DNA of 30,856 nt from AP-16 sp036395835 (GTDB taxonomy: Bacteria > Pseudomonadota > Alphaproteobacteria > Rhizobiales > Xanthobacteraceae). The first letter of the stretch is position 1, and every line of letters starts with the position of its first letter. The notes under the pieces are model-generated. The model searched no databases and had not been told where the DNA came from. It worked only from the letters and a program-made list of their open reading frames with translations. Location of the stretch: NCBI GenBank assembly GCA_036395835.1, contig DASWCW010000229.1, positions 1 to 30,856 on the forward strand. The letters run 5' to 3'. Shown here in pieces: positions 8,098 through 16,213 of the stretch. A program made the position numbers and the translations under genes.

Positions 8098-8190
8098 AGG
8101 TCATCATCCGCCAAGCGGCGGAAGACGATCTGGATCGCCTCCCAGATATGGGCGAACGCGCAGGCCGTGTCATTGCGGTGATGCTGATGA
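8094..8190 (+). pseudogene. Truncated ParE/RelE-type toxin remnant
   Basis: The frame begins MKVIIRQAAEDDLDRL, a typical ParE-family N-terminus, and starts by ATGA overlap with the antitoxin-like gene, as in intact modules. Family resemblance is lost soon after about residue 17. The frame then runs into the 3' end of the convergent HIBADH-family gene, where it is only antisense sequence. ParE toxins are normally about 95-105 residues, so roughly three quarters is missing. Recognition rests on a short segment plus position. Confidence 0.55.
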
Positions 8191-9147
8191 TCACCCCCGC
8201 TTCGGCTCGGTGGGGGCCGTGGTGTCGGCGGCGAGCGAGCGGCGCAATGCTTCGGGATCGACCGCGATCTTCAAGCCGGCACGCTCCTGCTGCAGCAGCA
8301 TGGCCGAGCGCGAGTCGCGCTCGCCCCAGCCGCGGTTGAGCGCCTCGGTCATTTCCTCGAGCGCGAGATTGCACACCCGCATCGGCACCCCGAGCTCGCG
8401 GCCGAGCGCGGTCGCGAGCGACACGTCCTTGTGCGCGAGGCGGAGCGCGAACGCCGGCGGGTCGTAGACGCCCGGCAGGAATTGATCGATCAGCGCATCG
8501 AAGGTGCGTCGCCGCCCGACCGCGCCCTGGCGGATCGCCTCGAACAGGGTGAGAGGATCGACCCCGGCCTTGACCCCCATGGAGAAGGTCTCGGCCAAGG
8601 CGACGTTGAGCGCATAGCCCGCACAATTGTGCACGAGCTTCGCCACGGTGGCGTGGCCGATCAGCCCGATGTAGCGCGCCTGATCGCCGATCGCGTCGAG
8701 CACTTTTTTGTGGCGCTCGAAGATTTCGCGATTCCCCCCGATCCACAGCGCGAGCTTGCCGGTTGCCGCGCCGCGCGGACCGCCGCTCACCGGCGCGTCC
8801 AGCATGTGCGCGCCTTTCTCGGCGAACGCCGCGTGCAGTTTCTGCACCAGGCTGCGCGAGTTGGTCGTGAGATCGAAATAGGCCGCACCTTTGCGGATTC
8901 CGGCGAGCAGTCCGTCGCGGCCGAGCGCGACCGCCTCGACCTCGGGCGGTCCCGGCAGCGAGGTGAACATCACGTCGGTCGCGGCTGCGACCTCGCGCGG
9001 CGTATCGGCCCACACCGCGCCCGCGCCGATGTGGCGCGCGGCAGCCTCGCGCCGCGCATCGTGCACGACCAATCGATAGCCGGCCTTCTGCAGATTCGCC
9101 GCCATGCTGGCACCCATGGTGCCGAGACCGATGAATCCTATTTGCAT
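8191..9147 (-). CDS. NAD(P)-dependent dehydrogenase, 3-hydroxyisobutyrate dehydrogenase family
   Basis: This 318-residue beta-hydroxyacid dehydrogenase would oxidise a 3-hydroxy-carboxylate, or reduce the matching semialdehyde, with NAD(P). The N-terminal Rossmann fold has GFIGLGTMG (residues 4-12). The substrate loop is DAPVSGG (117-123), and the family's catalytic lysine is K170 in GHATVAKLVHN. The length is slightly above the usual 290-300 because of a C-terminal tail. A GAGGTGAA ribosome site stands 6 bases before the ATG. It diverges from the quinone oxidoreductase gene, with 107 bases between the starts. A second, broken member of the family lies about 2 kb away. The substrate is unknown. 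Confidence 0.88.
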   Translation of the reverse strand: MQIGFIGLGTMGASMAANLQKAGYRLVVHDARREAAARHIGAGAVWADTPREVAAATDVMFTSLPGPPEVEAVALGRDGLLAGIRKGAAYFDLTTNSRSLVQKLHAAFAEKGAHMLDAPVSGGPRGAATGKLALWIGGNREIFERHKKVLDAIGDQARYIGLIGHATVAKLVHNCAGYALNVALAETFSMGVKAGVDPLTLFEAIRQGAVGRRRTFDALIDQFLPGVYDPPAFALRLAHKDVSLATALGRELGVPMRVCNLALEEMTEALNRGWGERDSRSAMLLQQERAGLKIAVDPEALRRSLAADTTAPTEPKRG

Positions 9148-9254
9148 TGCCGTTTCACCTCGGTTGGAAGCGTTCTCATGGCTCAGTCCAGGCCGCGTTG
9201 CGGCGCCCCGGCGACGCCGATAGCATCGATCGTTCGAGAGCAGGGAGCCTTCGC

Positions 9255-10235
9255 GTGCGCGCCCATCGCATCGTCATGATGAAACCGGGACCGCCGTCGG
9301 TCCTGCGCTACGAGCAGCACGATATCCCAGCGCCGGGACCGCACGAAGTCCTCGTCAGGCAGACCGCGATCGGGCTGAATTATATCGATATCCAGCATCG
9401 CACCGGCCGCTATCCGCTTCCCGCCTATCCCTCGCCGATCGGCATGGAGGCGGCCGGCGCCGTCGAGGCGGTGGGCAGCGCGGTCGGTTCCTGCAAGCCC
9501 GGCGATCGCGTGGTCTATTCCTCGATGCCGATCGGCGCCTATGCCGACCTGCGCCTGATGCCGGCGGATCGGCTGGTGCCGCTGCCGCCGGCGATTCCGG
9601 ACGCGCTCGCGGCGGCGATCTTCACCAAGGGCATCACCGCGCATTATTTGATTCACACCACGTTCGCGGTGCGACCCAGCGATCATATTCTGGTCCATGC
9701 CGCGGCCGGCGGCGTCGGGATCTTGCTCTGCCAATGGGCCAAGCACCTCGGCGCCCACGTGATCGGCACGGTCGGGACCGAGCAGAAGGCCGCGGTCGCC
9801 CGTGCGCATGGATGCGATGCCGCCATCGTCTACACCCAGCAGGATTTCGTCGACGCCGTCATAGCGCTGACCGAGGGCAGCGGCGTGCCGGTGGTGTGCG
9901 ATTCCGTCGGCAAGGACACGTTCGCGAAATCGCTGCGCTGTTTGGCGCCGCGCGGCGTGCTGGTTTCTTTCGGCACCGCATCGGGGCCGGTTCCGCCGTT
10001 CGATGTGTTCGAGCTCAACCGGCTCGGTTCGCTCTATGTCACGAGCCCCGCCTTCGCGACCCATACCAAGGAGCGCGGCGAGCTGCTGCGGCGCGCCGGC
10101 GCGCTGTTCGCGGCGATCGAGGCCGGCATCGTGAAAATCGAGATCGGCCGCAGCGATCCGCTGGCCGAGGCGGCACGCGCGCACGAGGAACTGCAGGGGA
10201 GGCGCACCAGCGGCCCCGGCATCCTGGTGCCGTGA
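9255..10235 (+). CDS. Zinc-independent quinone oxidoreductase (MDR superfamily)
   Basis: This 326-residue protein belongs to the NADPH:quinone reductase branch of medium-chain dehydrogenases. It begins MRAHRIVMMKPGPPSVLRYE, and has IGLNYIDIQHRTGRYP in the catalytic domain and the nucleotide-binding motif AAAGGVG at residues 149-155. The catalytic-zinc GHE motif of alcohol dehydrogenases is replaced by PIGMEAAG, consistent with a zinc-free reductase. GTG at 9255 is chosen because CAGGGAG lies 7 bases upstream and family alignment starts there; the reading frame stays open further upstream. It would reduce quinones or enones using NADPH in the cytoplasm. Confidence 0.87.
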   Translation: MRAHRIVMMKPGPPSVLRYEQHDIPAPGPHEVLVRQTAIGLNYIDIQHRTGRYPLPAYPSPIGMEAAGAVEAVGSAVGSCKPGDRVVYSSMPIGAYADLRLMPADRLVPLPPAIPDALAAAIFTKGITAHYLIHTTFAVRPSDHILVHAAAGGVGILLCQWAKHLGAHVIGTVGTEQKAAVARAHGCDAAIVYTQQDFVDAVIALTEGSGVPVVCDSVGKDTFAKSLRCLAPRGVLVSFGTASGPVPPFDVFELNRLGSLYVTSPAFATHTKERGELLRRAGALFAAIEAGIVKIEIGRSDPLAEAARAHEELQGRRTSGPGILVP

Positions 10236-10247
10236 GTATGTTTTTTG

Positions 10248-10340
10248 CGTCATGGCCGGGCTTGTCCCGGCCATCCACGCCTCGTTTGAGTTGCGAGACG
10301 TTAAAGACGTGGATGCCCGCGACAAGCGCGGGCATGACGG
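10248..10340. repeat. Large imperfect palindromic intergenic repeat
   Basis: Two hairpins lie about 40 bases apart: ATGGCCGGG/CCCGGCCAT with loop CTTGT (10252-10274), and ATGCCCGCG/CGCGGGCAT with loop ACAAG (10313-10335). The two are also imperfect inverted copies of each other, so the whole element, bounded by GCGTCATG and CATGACGG, can fold as one long cruciform. It fills the gap between convergent genes, may help stop transcription from both sides, and is of the rhizobial intergenic-repeat kind. Confidence 0.75.
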
Positions 10341-10371
10341 AGAGGATAAGTGGATTCGATCGAGACGCCAG

Positions 10372-11163
10372 CTAGGCCTTGGGCTCGGCATCGAGGCGCA
10401 CCGCGATCTCGTCGAGGCCGGGCCGCGCCGCCGGATAGCGCTGCATCACCAGCGGATCGTGGCCCGGAATGATATGCGCCGGCGTGCTCGCGAGTTTTTC
10501 CAGCTTGCCGTAGCCTTCGAGCGTGTCGCCGACGTTGTAGATGGTCGGGAACAGCCTGCCTTGCTCGCGGTGCGCATAGAAATGCGTGGCGTCGGACGCG
10601 AGCACCACGAAGCCGCGGCGCGTCATCACCCGCACCGACTGCAGGCCCATGGTGTGCCCGCCGATCGCATGCACGCTCAGGCCCGGCGCGATTTCGTCCG
10701 CGCCGTCGTGGAACCGGACCCGGCCCGCGAACACGCGCCGCACCATGGCGGCGACGTCGTCGGCCTCGAAGGAATTGCGCAGCGCCGGATGACACATGCA
10801 CCGGCCGGTGCAATACGCCAGCTCGCGCTCCTGAATGTGGTAGGTCGCGTTGGCAAACGCCTCGAAATTGCCGGCGTGATCGTAATGCATGTGGGTGACG
10901 ATCACGTCCGCGACCTCCGCGGGCTCGATGCCGATCGCCCGCAAGCCCTCGGCCGGCGGCCGCAGGGCCTCGCGCCCGCGCTTGCGCGCGCTCTCGGGAT
11001 TGAAGCCGGTGTCGACCACATAGGTCTTCCCGGCGCCGACGATCGCCCAGACGTAATAGTCGAGCGGCATCGGTCCGTCGTGCGGATCGCCGCCGATGAA
11101 ATTCGCGCTCGCCAGCCGATCGTGCCGGCCGTAGCGGATCGCATAGACCTCGTAGCCTTGCAT
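10372..11163 (-). CDS. Metallo-beta-lactamase-fold hydrolase, N-acyl homoserine lactonase-like
   Basis: This 263-residue protein carries the di-zinc motif HMHYDH (residues 91-96), then GGHTMG (His170), Asp191 in LASDATHFY, and a final His in IIPGHDP. This set of ligands and the spacing fit the AiiA-like lactonase branch of the superfamily. The reaction is probably ring opening of a lactone. Acyl-homoserine lactones are one possibility, and a lactone intermediate of the local catabolic genes is another. Its ATG shares one base with the stop of the upstream broken HIBADH-family gene (TGATG), so the two are translationally coupled. The reading frame extends much further upstream, but that part is antisense to nothing real and lies inside the neighbour. 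Confidence 0.86.
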   Translation of the reverse strand: MQGYEVYAIRYGRHDRLASANFIGGDPHDGPMPLDYYVWAIVGAGKTYVVDTGFNPESARKRGREALRPPAEGLRAIGIEPAEVADVIVTHMHYDHAGNFEAFANATYHIQERELAYCTGRCMCHPALRNSFEADDVAAMVRRVFAGRVRFHDGADEIAPGLSVHAIGGHTMGLQSVRVMTRRGFVVLASDATHFYAHREQGRLFPTIYNVGDTLEGYGKLEKLASTPAHIIPGHDPLVMQRYPAARPGLDEIAVRLDAEPKA

Positions 11164-12058
11164 CAGGCGGGCGCCTTCACCTCGACGCCGGCCCAGTCCT
11201 CGATGCATTTGACGATCGCGGTGAAATCGCTCGCCGGGCCGAGCTCCGCGTTGGCGAATTGCCAGAGCTGGCGGACGGCGGCGCCGACCCACATCTGCAC
11301 GCCGAGCGCCTCGGCCTCCTCTAGGCAGAGCTTCACGTCCTTGTACATCAGCCCGGTGGCGAAGCCGTAATCGAAGCTGCGCGGTAGCACCGATCGCGGG
11401 AACTTGTCCTGCGTCGCGGTGTTGCGGCCGCTGCCGGAATTGATGACGTCGACCATCACCTGCGGATCGAGCCCGGCTTTGACGCCCATCACGATCGCTT
11501 CCGCGGAGATCGCCATCGCGGTCGCGGACAGCAGATTGTTGGCGAGCTTCATCGTCTGTCCCATGCCCGGCCGCGCGCCGATGTAGAACACCTTGCCGAA
11601 CACGTTCAGGACCGGTTCGAACCGCTCGAACAGCGCGCACTCGCAGGCCGCCATCACCGCCAGCGTACCCTTTTGCGCGCCGAGGACGCCGCCGCTCACC
11701 GGCGAATCGATCAGCGCGATCCCCTTCGCCTTCAGGCCCGCCGCAATCGCCCGCGTCATGCGCGGCCCGTGGTCGAGAGATCGATCAATGTCTTGACGCG
11801 GCCGCCCGAGCCGATGCCGTTCTCGCCGAGCGCGACCTCGCGCACGATGTCCGGCGTGGGCAGGCTCACGATCACGGCCTCGACTGCCGCCGCAAGCTCG
11901 CGCGCGGAGGCGGCCGAAACCGCGCCGCGGTCAACGAGCGGCGCCGTCGCCGCCCGATTGGTGTCGAAGATCGTGAGCTTGTGGCCGGCATCGATGAGCC
12001 GGCCGGCCATCGGGCCGCCCATCCGGCCGACGCCGATGAAGCCGAGATGCTCCGCCAT
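11163..12058 (-). pseudogene. HIBADH-family dehydrogenase split by a one-base deletion
   Basis: Two adjoining frames make up one beta-hydroxyacid dehydrogenase. The first (11756-12058, 100 aa) has the Rossmann motif GFIGVGRMGGPM and ends LIDLSTTGRA. The second (11163-11759, 198 aa) starts MTRAIAAGL and contains DSPVSGG and the catalytic-lysine region MGQTMKLANNLLSA. Adding one C in the GGGCC run near 11770 restores LIDLSTTGPRMTRAIA, and a 298-residue protein of normal family length. The halves overlap as ATGA, so re-initiation could still make both pieces. The break may be a genuine mutation or a sequencing error in a GC run. Everything except the junction looks well conserved. Confidence 0.85.
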
Positions 12059-12112
12059 GCTGTCAGGCTCCCCACCTCTGCCCGTGCCCGGCTATGTGCC
12101 GGACATCCACGA

Positions 12113-13351
12113 CTATTTGCTCACCCAGATCGGCTTGGCGCTGCCCGGGCCTTCCGGATAGACGGTCACCGGCTGGCCCTTCTGCCATTGGAAGATGACG
12201 AGCGGCGCGTCGACCCGGCGGCCCTTGTCGTCGAACTTGAGAAAATTGCCGGCGAAATATCTCGCCGCGCCCGCCTTGGTGTCCATGGTCCGGATCGCTT
12301 CGGCCACCTTCTTGCGGTCGGCCACGCCGGCCTTCTCGACCGCTTCCTTGAGGATCCAGACGTGGCCGTAGGCGCACAGGCTGTCCTGGGTGAGCCACGG
12401 CTCGCCGGTGCGCTTCTTGAACTCGTCGATGAGCTGGCGCTGGCCTTCGTTGCTCCAATTGGCGACGGTCACCAGCATGTTCTCCATCACGTCGGCGCCG
12501 GCGACCTTGGCGAGCTCGGGCGCGCCGAGATGCGCGCCGTTGCCGACGACCGGTAGGCGGCTCGCGGGAATGCCCATCTCGGCGAGCTTCTGCATGATCT
12601 GCGAATCGTCGGGAATGCTGGTCGAGATCACCCACAGAAAATCCGGCCGCGCGGTGCGGACCTTCGAGACCAGGGGCGTCGCGTCGGACAGCGGCGGCGT
12701 GTAGATCTCGTCGACCAGCACCTTGAGCCCGGCCTTCTCGAAGCCGCCGGCCCGCATCGGCTTCATGAAGCTGACCGGCGCGGCGGTATTGTCCTGAAGG
12801 ACGGCGGTCGTGGTCGGCTTCTTGCCGGTCGCGCTCTCGGCAAGCTTCATCACGGTCGGCAGCGCCAGCTCCGATTGGCGGTCGCCGGTCGCCGAGGTCT
12901 GGAACACATAATGAAAGCCGCGGCCGGTGATCTGGTCGGAATAGGAAAGCGTGAGCCACGGCAGATCCGCGCGCTCGGTGACCTCGGTGACGGCAAGGGT
13001 GAACGAGCTCAGCCAGGCACCGAACCCGCCGACCACGTTCGGCTCCTGCGCGACCAGACGCTGGGCGGCGTTCTTGGCCTTTTCCGAGGAATCGCCCGCA
13101 TCGGAGATGATGAGCTTCATCTTGGCGCCGCCCATCGATTTGATGCCGCCGGATTTGTTGATGTCGTCGATCGCCATCTCGGCGCCCATGCGCTCCAGCA
13201 CGCCCTGCCGCGCCCACGGGCCCGACAGCGGAACAATCATGGCGATCTCCACGTCCTTGCCCTGCTGCGCCGAGGCGTGTTCGGCCGATATGGCCGCGCT
13301 GCCGATGAGCGCCGCAGACAGCAACGAGATCCATTTGATTTCCCGCGACAT
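12113..13351 (-). CDS. Periplasmic substrate-binding protein, branched-chain amino-acid ABC type
   Basis: This 412-residue periplasmic binding protein of the LivJ/Peripla_BP_6 type would capture a small carboxylate or amino acid for the Liv-type transporter. It begins MSREIKWISLLSAALIGSAA, a Sec signal peptide with probable cleavage after ASA near residue 27. The mature protein starts with the family-typical VEIAMIVPLSGPWARQGV. The start at 13351 is fixed by AAGGGAGG 5 bases upstream. A longer open frame to 13432 runs through a decayed livF tail and should not be used. The permease and ATPase genes lie about 7 kb away on the same strand, so pairing with them is inferred. The broken HIBADH gene follows after 54 bases. 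Confidence 0.92.
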   Translation of the reverse strand: MSREIKWISLLSAALIGSAAISAEHASAQQGKDVEIAMIVPLSGPWARQGVLERMGAEMAIDDINKSGGIKSMGGAKMKLIISDAGDSSEKAKNAAQRLVAQEPNVVGGFGAWLSSFTLAVTEVTERADLPWLTLSYSDQITGRGFHYVFQTSATGDRQSELALPTVMKLAESATGKKPTTTAVLQDNTAAPVSFMKPMRAGGFEKAGLKVLVDEIYTPPLSDATPLVSKVRTARPDFLWVISTSIPDDSQIMQKLAEMGIPASRLPVVGNGAHLGAPELAKVAGADVMENMLVTVANWSNEGQRQLIDEFKKRTGEPWLTQDSLCAYGHVWILKEAVEKAGVADRKKVAEAIRTMDTKAGAARYFAGNFLKFDDKGRRVDAPLVIFQWQKGQPVTVYPEGPGSAKPIWVSK

Positions 13352-13356
13352 CGAAT

Positions 13357-13364
13357 CCTCCCTT
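13357..13364 (-). promoter_or_regulatory. Strong ribosome binding site of the substrate-binding protein
   Basis: On the - strand AAGGGAGG stands 5 bases before the ATG at 13351. It decides this start against longer upstream alternatives. Confidence 0.8.
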
Positions 13365-13390
13365 GAATTCCTATTCGCAATCTGCCGAGA

Positions 13391-13472
13391 TCGGATCGTC
13401 CGCCGACAAGTCTCATGCGATCCTTCGAGCACGACCCGGCCGGTTTCCGGAACATAGCCGAAATCGCAGGCT
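13391..13472 (-). pseudogene. Decayed 3' tail of a second livF gene
   Basis: Read on the - strand this stretch gives CDFGYVPETGRVVLEGSH and, after a one-base shift, ETLSADDPI. The intact livF in this window ends CDFGYVLETGRVVLEGSH, then QTLLADDRI and so on. At DNA level 13416-13470 matches 20370-20424 at 52 of 55 bases, in the same orientation. Upstream of the conserved block the frame meets a stop, and no more livF sequence is recognisable. The binding-protein gene begins 40 bases further on, so this is the relic of a livF that once sat directly before it. Confidence 0.85.
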
Positions 13473-13638
13473 TACACTCCCTTCGCGCCGCTAATGCGCT
13501 GGCAGAAACAGGAATATGCGGCGGTCGCAATGGTGACTGCAAGGCCCAACGGATCGAGGGCGTGCGCGATCAGCACTTGGCAAGCTGGGTGAACATGACG
13601 ATGCTTGGCCCGCTGCCGCACGCTCGAGGAACGAAGGG

Positions 13639-14775
13639 ATGGCCGGTCGAGGATCCGTAGCAGTCGTCGGCGTGGGGCACACACGCTACGGCAAGTTGCC
13701 GGAATACGATGCCTATGAGCTCGGCTTGTGGGCGCTGAAGGAAGCGCTCACCGACTCCGGTTTGCGTTTCGAGGACGTTGACGGACTGATCATCAACCGG
13801 ATTCCGGATTATCAGCGCTTCTGCGAGATCGCCGGACTGAACCCCTCTTACGTGAGCATCACCCCCGGCCAGGGTCGTTTCTCCGGTATCTGCATCGAGA
13901 CTGCCGCCGCGCTCATCCGCGAGGGCCTCGCCACGATTGTCGCGCTCGTCTACGGCAACAACGGCCGCTCGGGCGGAGACCGCTATGGCGGCGCGGGCGA
14001 CACCTACGGCAGCGGCGATGGCCGGCAATGGTTCGCCTATGGCATGACTTCGCCTGGGGCATTTCACGCGCTGATGGCGCGCCGCCATATGCAGCTTTAC
14101 GGCACCAGCGCGGACCAGCTCGGCATGGTGGCGAAGACGTTTCGCGATCACGCGGCGCTCAATCCAGCGGCGGTGATGCGCAGCCCCTTCGCACTTGCGG
14201 ATTATCATGCCTCGCGCTTCATCGGCGAGCCGCTGCATCTCCTGGATTATTGCCTGATCAACGACGGCGGCGTCGCGCTCATCCTCACCTCCGGCGAGCG
14301 CGCCCGCGACCTCGCCCAGCCGCCCGCCTATCTGCGCGGCTGCGGCATGGCTACGGCACTCGCGGGCTCCAGCTTTCCGCCCGACGATTTCTGGCGCGAG
14401 CCCATGGGGAAAGCGGCGACGGCCAGCTTCGGACAGGCAGCAATCGATCGCACCGATATCTCGACGCTCATGATCTACGACAATTTCACGCCGACCGTGC
14501 TGTTCTCGCTCGAGGGCTTCGGCTATTGCGGCGCGGGCGAGAGCGGACCGTTCGTCGCCGAGGGTCATCTTGCGCTTGGCGCGCGTTATCCGACCAATAC
14601 GTCGGGCGGCCATTTGTCCGAGTCGTACATGCAGGGCTGGGCGCTCAATCTCGAGGCGGTGCGGCAAGTCCGAGGCGCCTGCGGTGAGCGTCAAGTCAAG
14701 GATTGTGCGTTTGCGCACTACATGGCGGCCGCGCCGGTCGTGACCTCGATCATCTACGGCAGGGATGCGTCGTGA
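13639..14775 (+). CDS. Thiolase-like protein (SCP-x/Ltp2-like), first copy
   Basis: This 378-residue thiolase-superfamily protein is of the lipid-transfer/SCP-x-like kind. It begins VAVVGVGHTRYG, and has TSPGAFHALMARRHMQLYGT, YDNFTPTVLFSLEGFGYCG and NTSGGHLSESYMQGWAL near the C-terminus. Classical thiolases have a nucleophilic Cys in a CxSG motif near residue 80-90; here that place reads GQGRFSG (77-83) with no aligned Cys. It is directly followed, by GTGA overlap, by a DUF35 protein. Such pairs are known in Ltp2/ChsH2 retro-aldolases, in archaeal thiolase/HMG-CoA synthase complexes and in PhlACB acyltransferase. A role in C-C bond cleavage or formation on an acyl-CoA is likely, but the reaction is unproven. 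AGGAACGAAGGG precedes the ATG. Confidence 0.87.
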   Translation: MAGRGSVAVVGVGHTRYGKLPEYDAYELGLWALKEALTDSGLRFEDVDGLIINRIPDYQRFCEIAGLNPSYVSITPGQGRFSGICIETAAALIREGLATIVALVYGNNGRSGGDRYGGAGDTYGSGDGRQWFAYGMTSPGAFHALMARRHMQLYGTSADQLGMVAKTFRDHAALNPAAVMRSPFALADYHASRFIGEPLHLLDYCLINDGGVALILTSGERARDLAQPPAYLRGCGMATALAGSSFPPDDFWREPMGKAATASFGQAAIDRTDISTLMIYDNFTPTVLFSLEGFGYCGAGESGPFVAEGHLALGARYPTNTSGGHLSESYMQGWALNLEAVRQVRGACGERQVKDCAFAHYMAAAPVVTSIIYGRDAS

Positions 14776-15173
14776 GGCCGCTGCCGAATATCGACGATGC
14801 CGACCGGCCGTTCTGGCAAGCGCTGCGCCATGGCGAGGTGCGCGTCCAGCGCTGCAAGAATTGCGGCGTGCACCGCTTTCCCGCGACGCGATTCTGCCCG
14901 CACTGCCGTTTCGATGGCTTCGAGTGGCAAGCAGTTGCGCCAACCGGCGTGCTCGAGACATGGTGCATTTTTCATCGCGCCTATTTCGAAGATCTCGCCG
15001 TGCCTTACACGGTGATCCAGGTGCGGCTCGACTGCGGCGTGCGGTTGTTTTCCAATCCGGTGGAAGTCGAGACCGATGCGCTGCGCATCGGAATGCCGGT
15101 CGAGGCCGTGTTCGAGGACATAACGGCGGACATAACTCTGTTGAAGTTCAGGCCGCGGAAAGATCGACCATGA
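14772..15173 (+). CDS. DUF35 zinc-ribbon/OB-fold protein, partner of the first thiolase-like protein
   Basis: This 133-residue protein has an N-terminal rubredoxin-like zinc ribbon (Cys28, Cys31, Cys42, Cys45) and an OB-fold ending TLLKFRPRKD. DUF35 proteins form stable complexes with thiolase-like enzymes and help hold or channel the acyl-CoA. The GTG start overlaps the thiolase stop as GTGA, so the two products are made together. The stop overlaps the dehydrogenase start as ATGA. The short DRPFWQALRHGEVRVQRC segment is the family's characteristic N-terminus. Confidence 0.9.
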   Translation: MRPLPNIDDADRPFWQALRHGEVRVQRCKNCGVHRFPATRFCPHCRFDGFEWQAVAPTGVLETWCIFHRAYFEDLAVPYTVIQVRLDCGVRLFSNPVEVETDALRIGMPVEAVFEDITADITLLKFRPRKDRP

Positions 15174-16213
15174 AAGCCATCGTGGTGCGCGCGCCGGGCG
15201 GGACCGACGTGCTCAAGGCCGAGGAGGTTCCCGATCCGAGGCCCGGGCCGAAGGACGTGGTCATCCGGGTCGATGCGTGCGGGGTGTGCTTTCACGACAT
15301 CGTCACGCGCAACGGCACGCTGAAATTCGGGGTGCAAATGCCGTGCATTCTCGGACACGAAATCTCCGGCACCGTGGTCGAGGTCGGCAGTGACGTGCGC
15401 GGCTTCCGCAAGGACGATCGCGTGGCGACCGTGCAGCGCTATCACATTTGCGGTGCGTGCCGGTATTGCCGCAGCGGGCGCGAGCCGTTGTGCCCGGACC
15501 GCAAGTTCACCGGCGATTGGGGCATGGTCGGCGGCTATGCGGAATATGTCGCGATCGAGGACGACAACGTCGCGCTGGTGCCCGAGCAGGTTGCGCTGCA
15601 GGACGCCTCGATCGTCGCCTGCGCGATCGGGACGATCCTCAACGCGGTCCGCGAAATCGGCCGGTTGGCCGCGGGCGAAAGCGCACTGGTGACCGGCGCC
15701 GGCGGCGGATTAGGCATGCACGCGGTGCAACTCGCTCGCCTTGCCGGTGCCTACGTCGTCGCGCAGACCACCTCGCCGGACAAGGCCGACCGCATCCGCG
15801 CGCTCGGCGCTCACGCCGTGATCGTGCACGCGCGCGGCGAGGATTTTTCCGGCGCGGTCAGGAAGGCGACCGGCGGCCACGGCGTCGACGTCGCGATCGA
15901 CAATGTCGGCAGCCAGCTGTTCGAGCCGATCCGCCGCAGCATGGCGATCGGCGGGCGCTGGATCATGATCGGTCAGTTGAGCGGCCAATTCGTGCCGTTC
16001 AACCCCGCGCAGCTGTTCCTCAAGAGCGTGTCGATGCTGAGCGCGACCAGCACCACCCGCAGGCAGCTCGAAGACTGCCTCGCGCTGGTGGCGCGCGGCG
16101 CGGTGAGGCCGGTCATTTCCATGGCGCTGGCGCTGGAAGGCGCGGCGCAGGCGCATGCGCTCGTCGAGGCCGGCAAAGCCACGGGCCGCATCGTGCTGCG
16201 TCCGAACGGGTGA
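15170..16213 (+). CDS. Zinc-dependent alcohol dehydrogenase (MDR superfamily)
   Basis: This 347-residue protein has a full zinc ADH pattern. Catalytic-zinc ligands fit Cys40 in ACGVCFHD and GHE at residues 62-64. Structural-zinc cysteines are 94, 97, 100 and 108, and the NAD(P) motif is GAGGGLG. It would oxidise a secondary or primary alcohol intermediate with NAD(P). Overlapping starts and stops (ATGA before, GTGA after) place it in the middle of the thiolase-DUF35 operon, so its substrate is probably an intermediate passed between the two thiolase-like steps. Cytoplasmic; no signal peptide. Confidence 0.91.
   Translation: MKAIVVRAPGGTDVLKAEEVPDPRPGPKDVVIRVDACGVCFHDIVTRNGTLKFGVQMPCILGHEISGTVVEVGSDVRGFRKDDRVATVQRYHICGACRYCRSGREPLCPDRKFTGDWGMVGGYAEYVAIEDDNVALVPEQVALQDASIVACAIGTILNAVREIGRLAAGESALVTGAGGGLGMHAVQLARLAGAYVVAQTTSPDKADRIRALGAHAVIVHARGEDFSGAVRKATGGHGVDVAIDNVGSQLFEPIRRSMAIGGRWIMIGQLSGQFVPFNPAQLFLKSVSMLSATSTTRRQLEDCLALVARGAVRPVISMALALEGAAQAHALVEAGKATGRIVLRPNG

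Noticed and set aside
9147..10235. Longer quinone oxidoreductase from a start at 9147
   Set aside because: The extra N-terminus overlaps the start of the divergent gene and has no family similarity; GTG at 9255 has CAGGGAG upstream.
10372..11163. Quorum-quenching system based on the AHL-lactonase-like protein
   Set aside because: No luxI/luxR-type gene is in the window and the neighbours are catabolic; the fold alone does not show that acyl-homoserine lactones are the substrate.
11756..11775. Programmed ribosomal frameshift in the second HIBADH-family gene
   Set aside because: No slippery heptamer or downstream structure is evident, and family members are not known to need one. A one-base deletion or a sequence error is simpler.
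12113..13432. Longer start for the substrate-binding protein, giving 439 residues
   Set aside because: The extra 27 residues come from the livF relic and lie before the strong ribosome site and the signal peptide.
13482..13638. Search for an RNA gene or regulator gene in the stretch before the first thiolase-like gene
   Set aside because: No convincing reading frame, tRNA fold or clear sigma-70 promoter was found. TTGGCA at 13577 has only a poor -10 partner.
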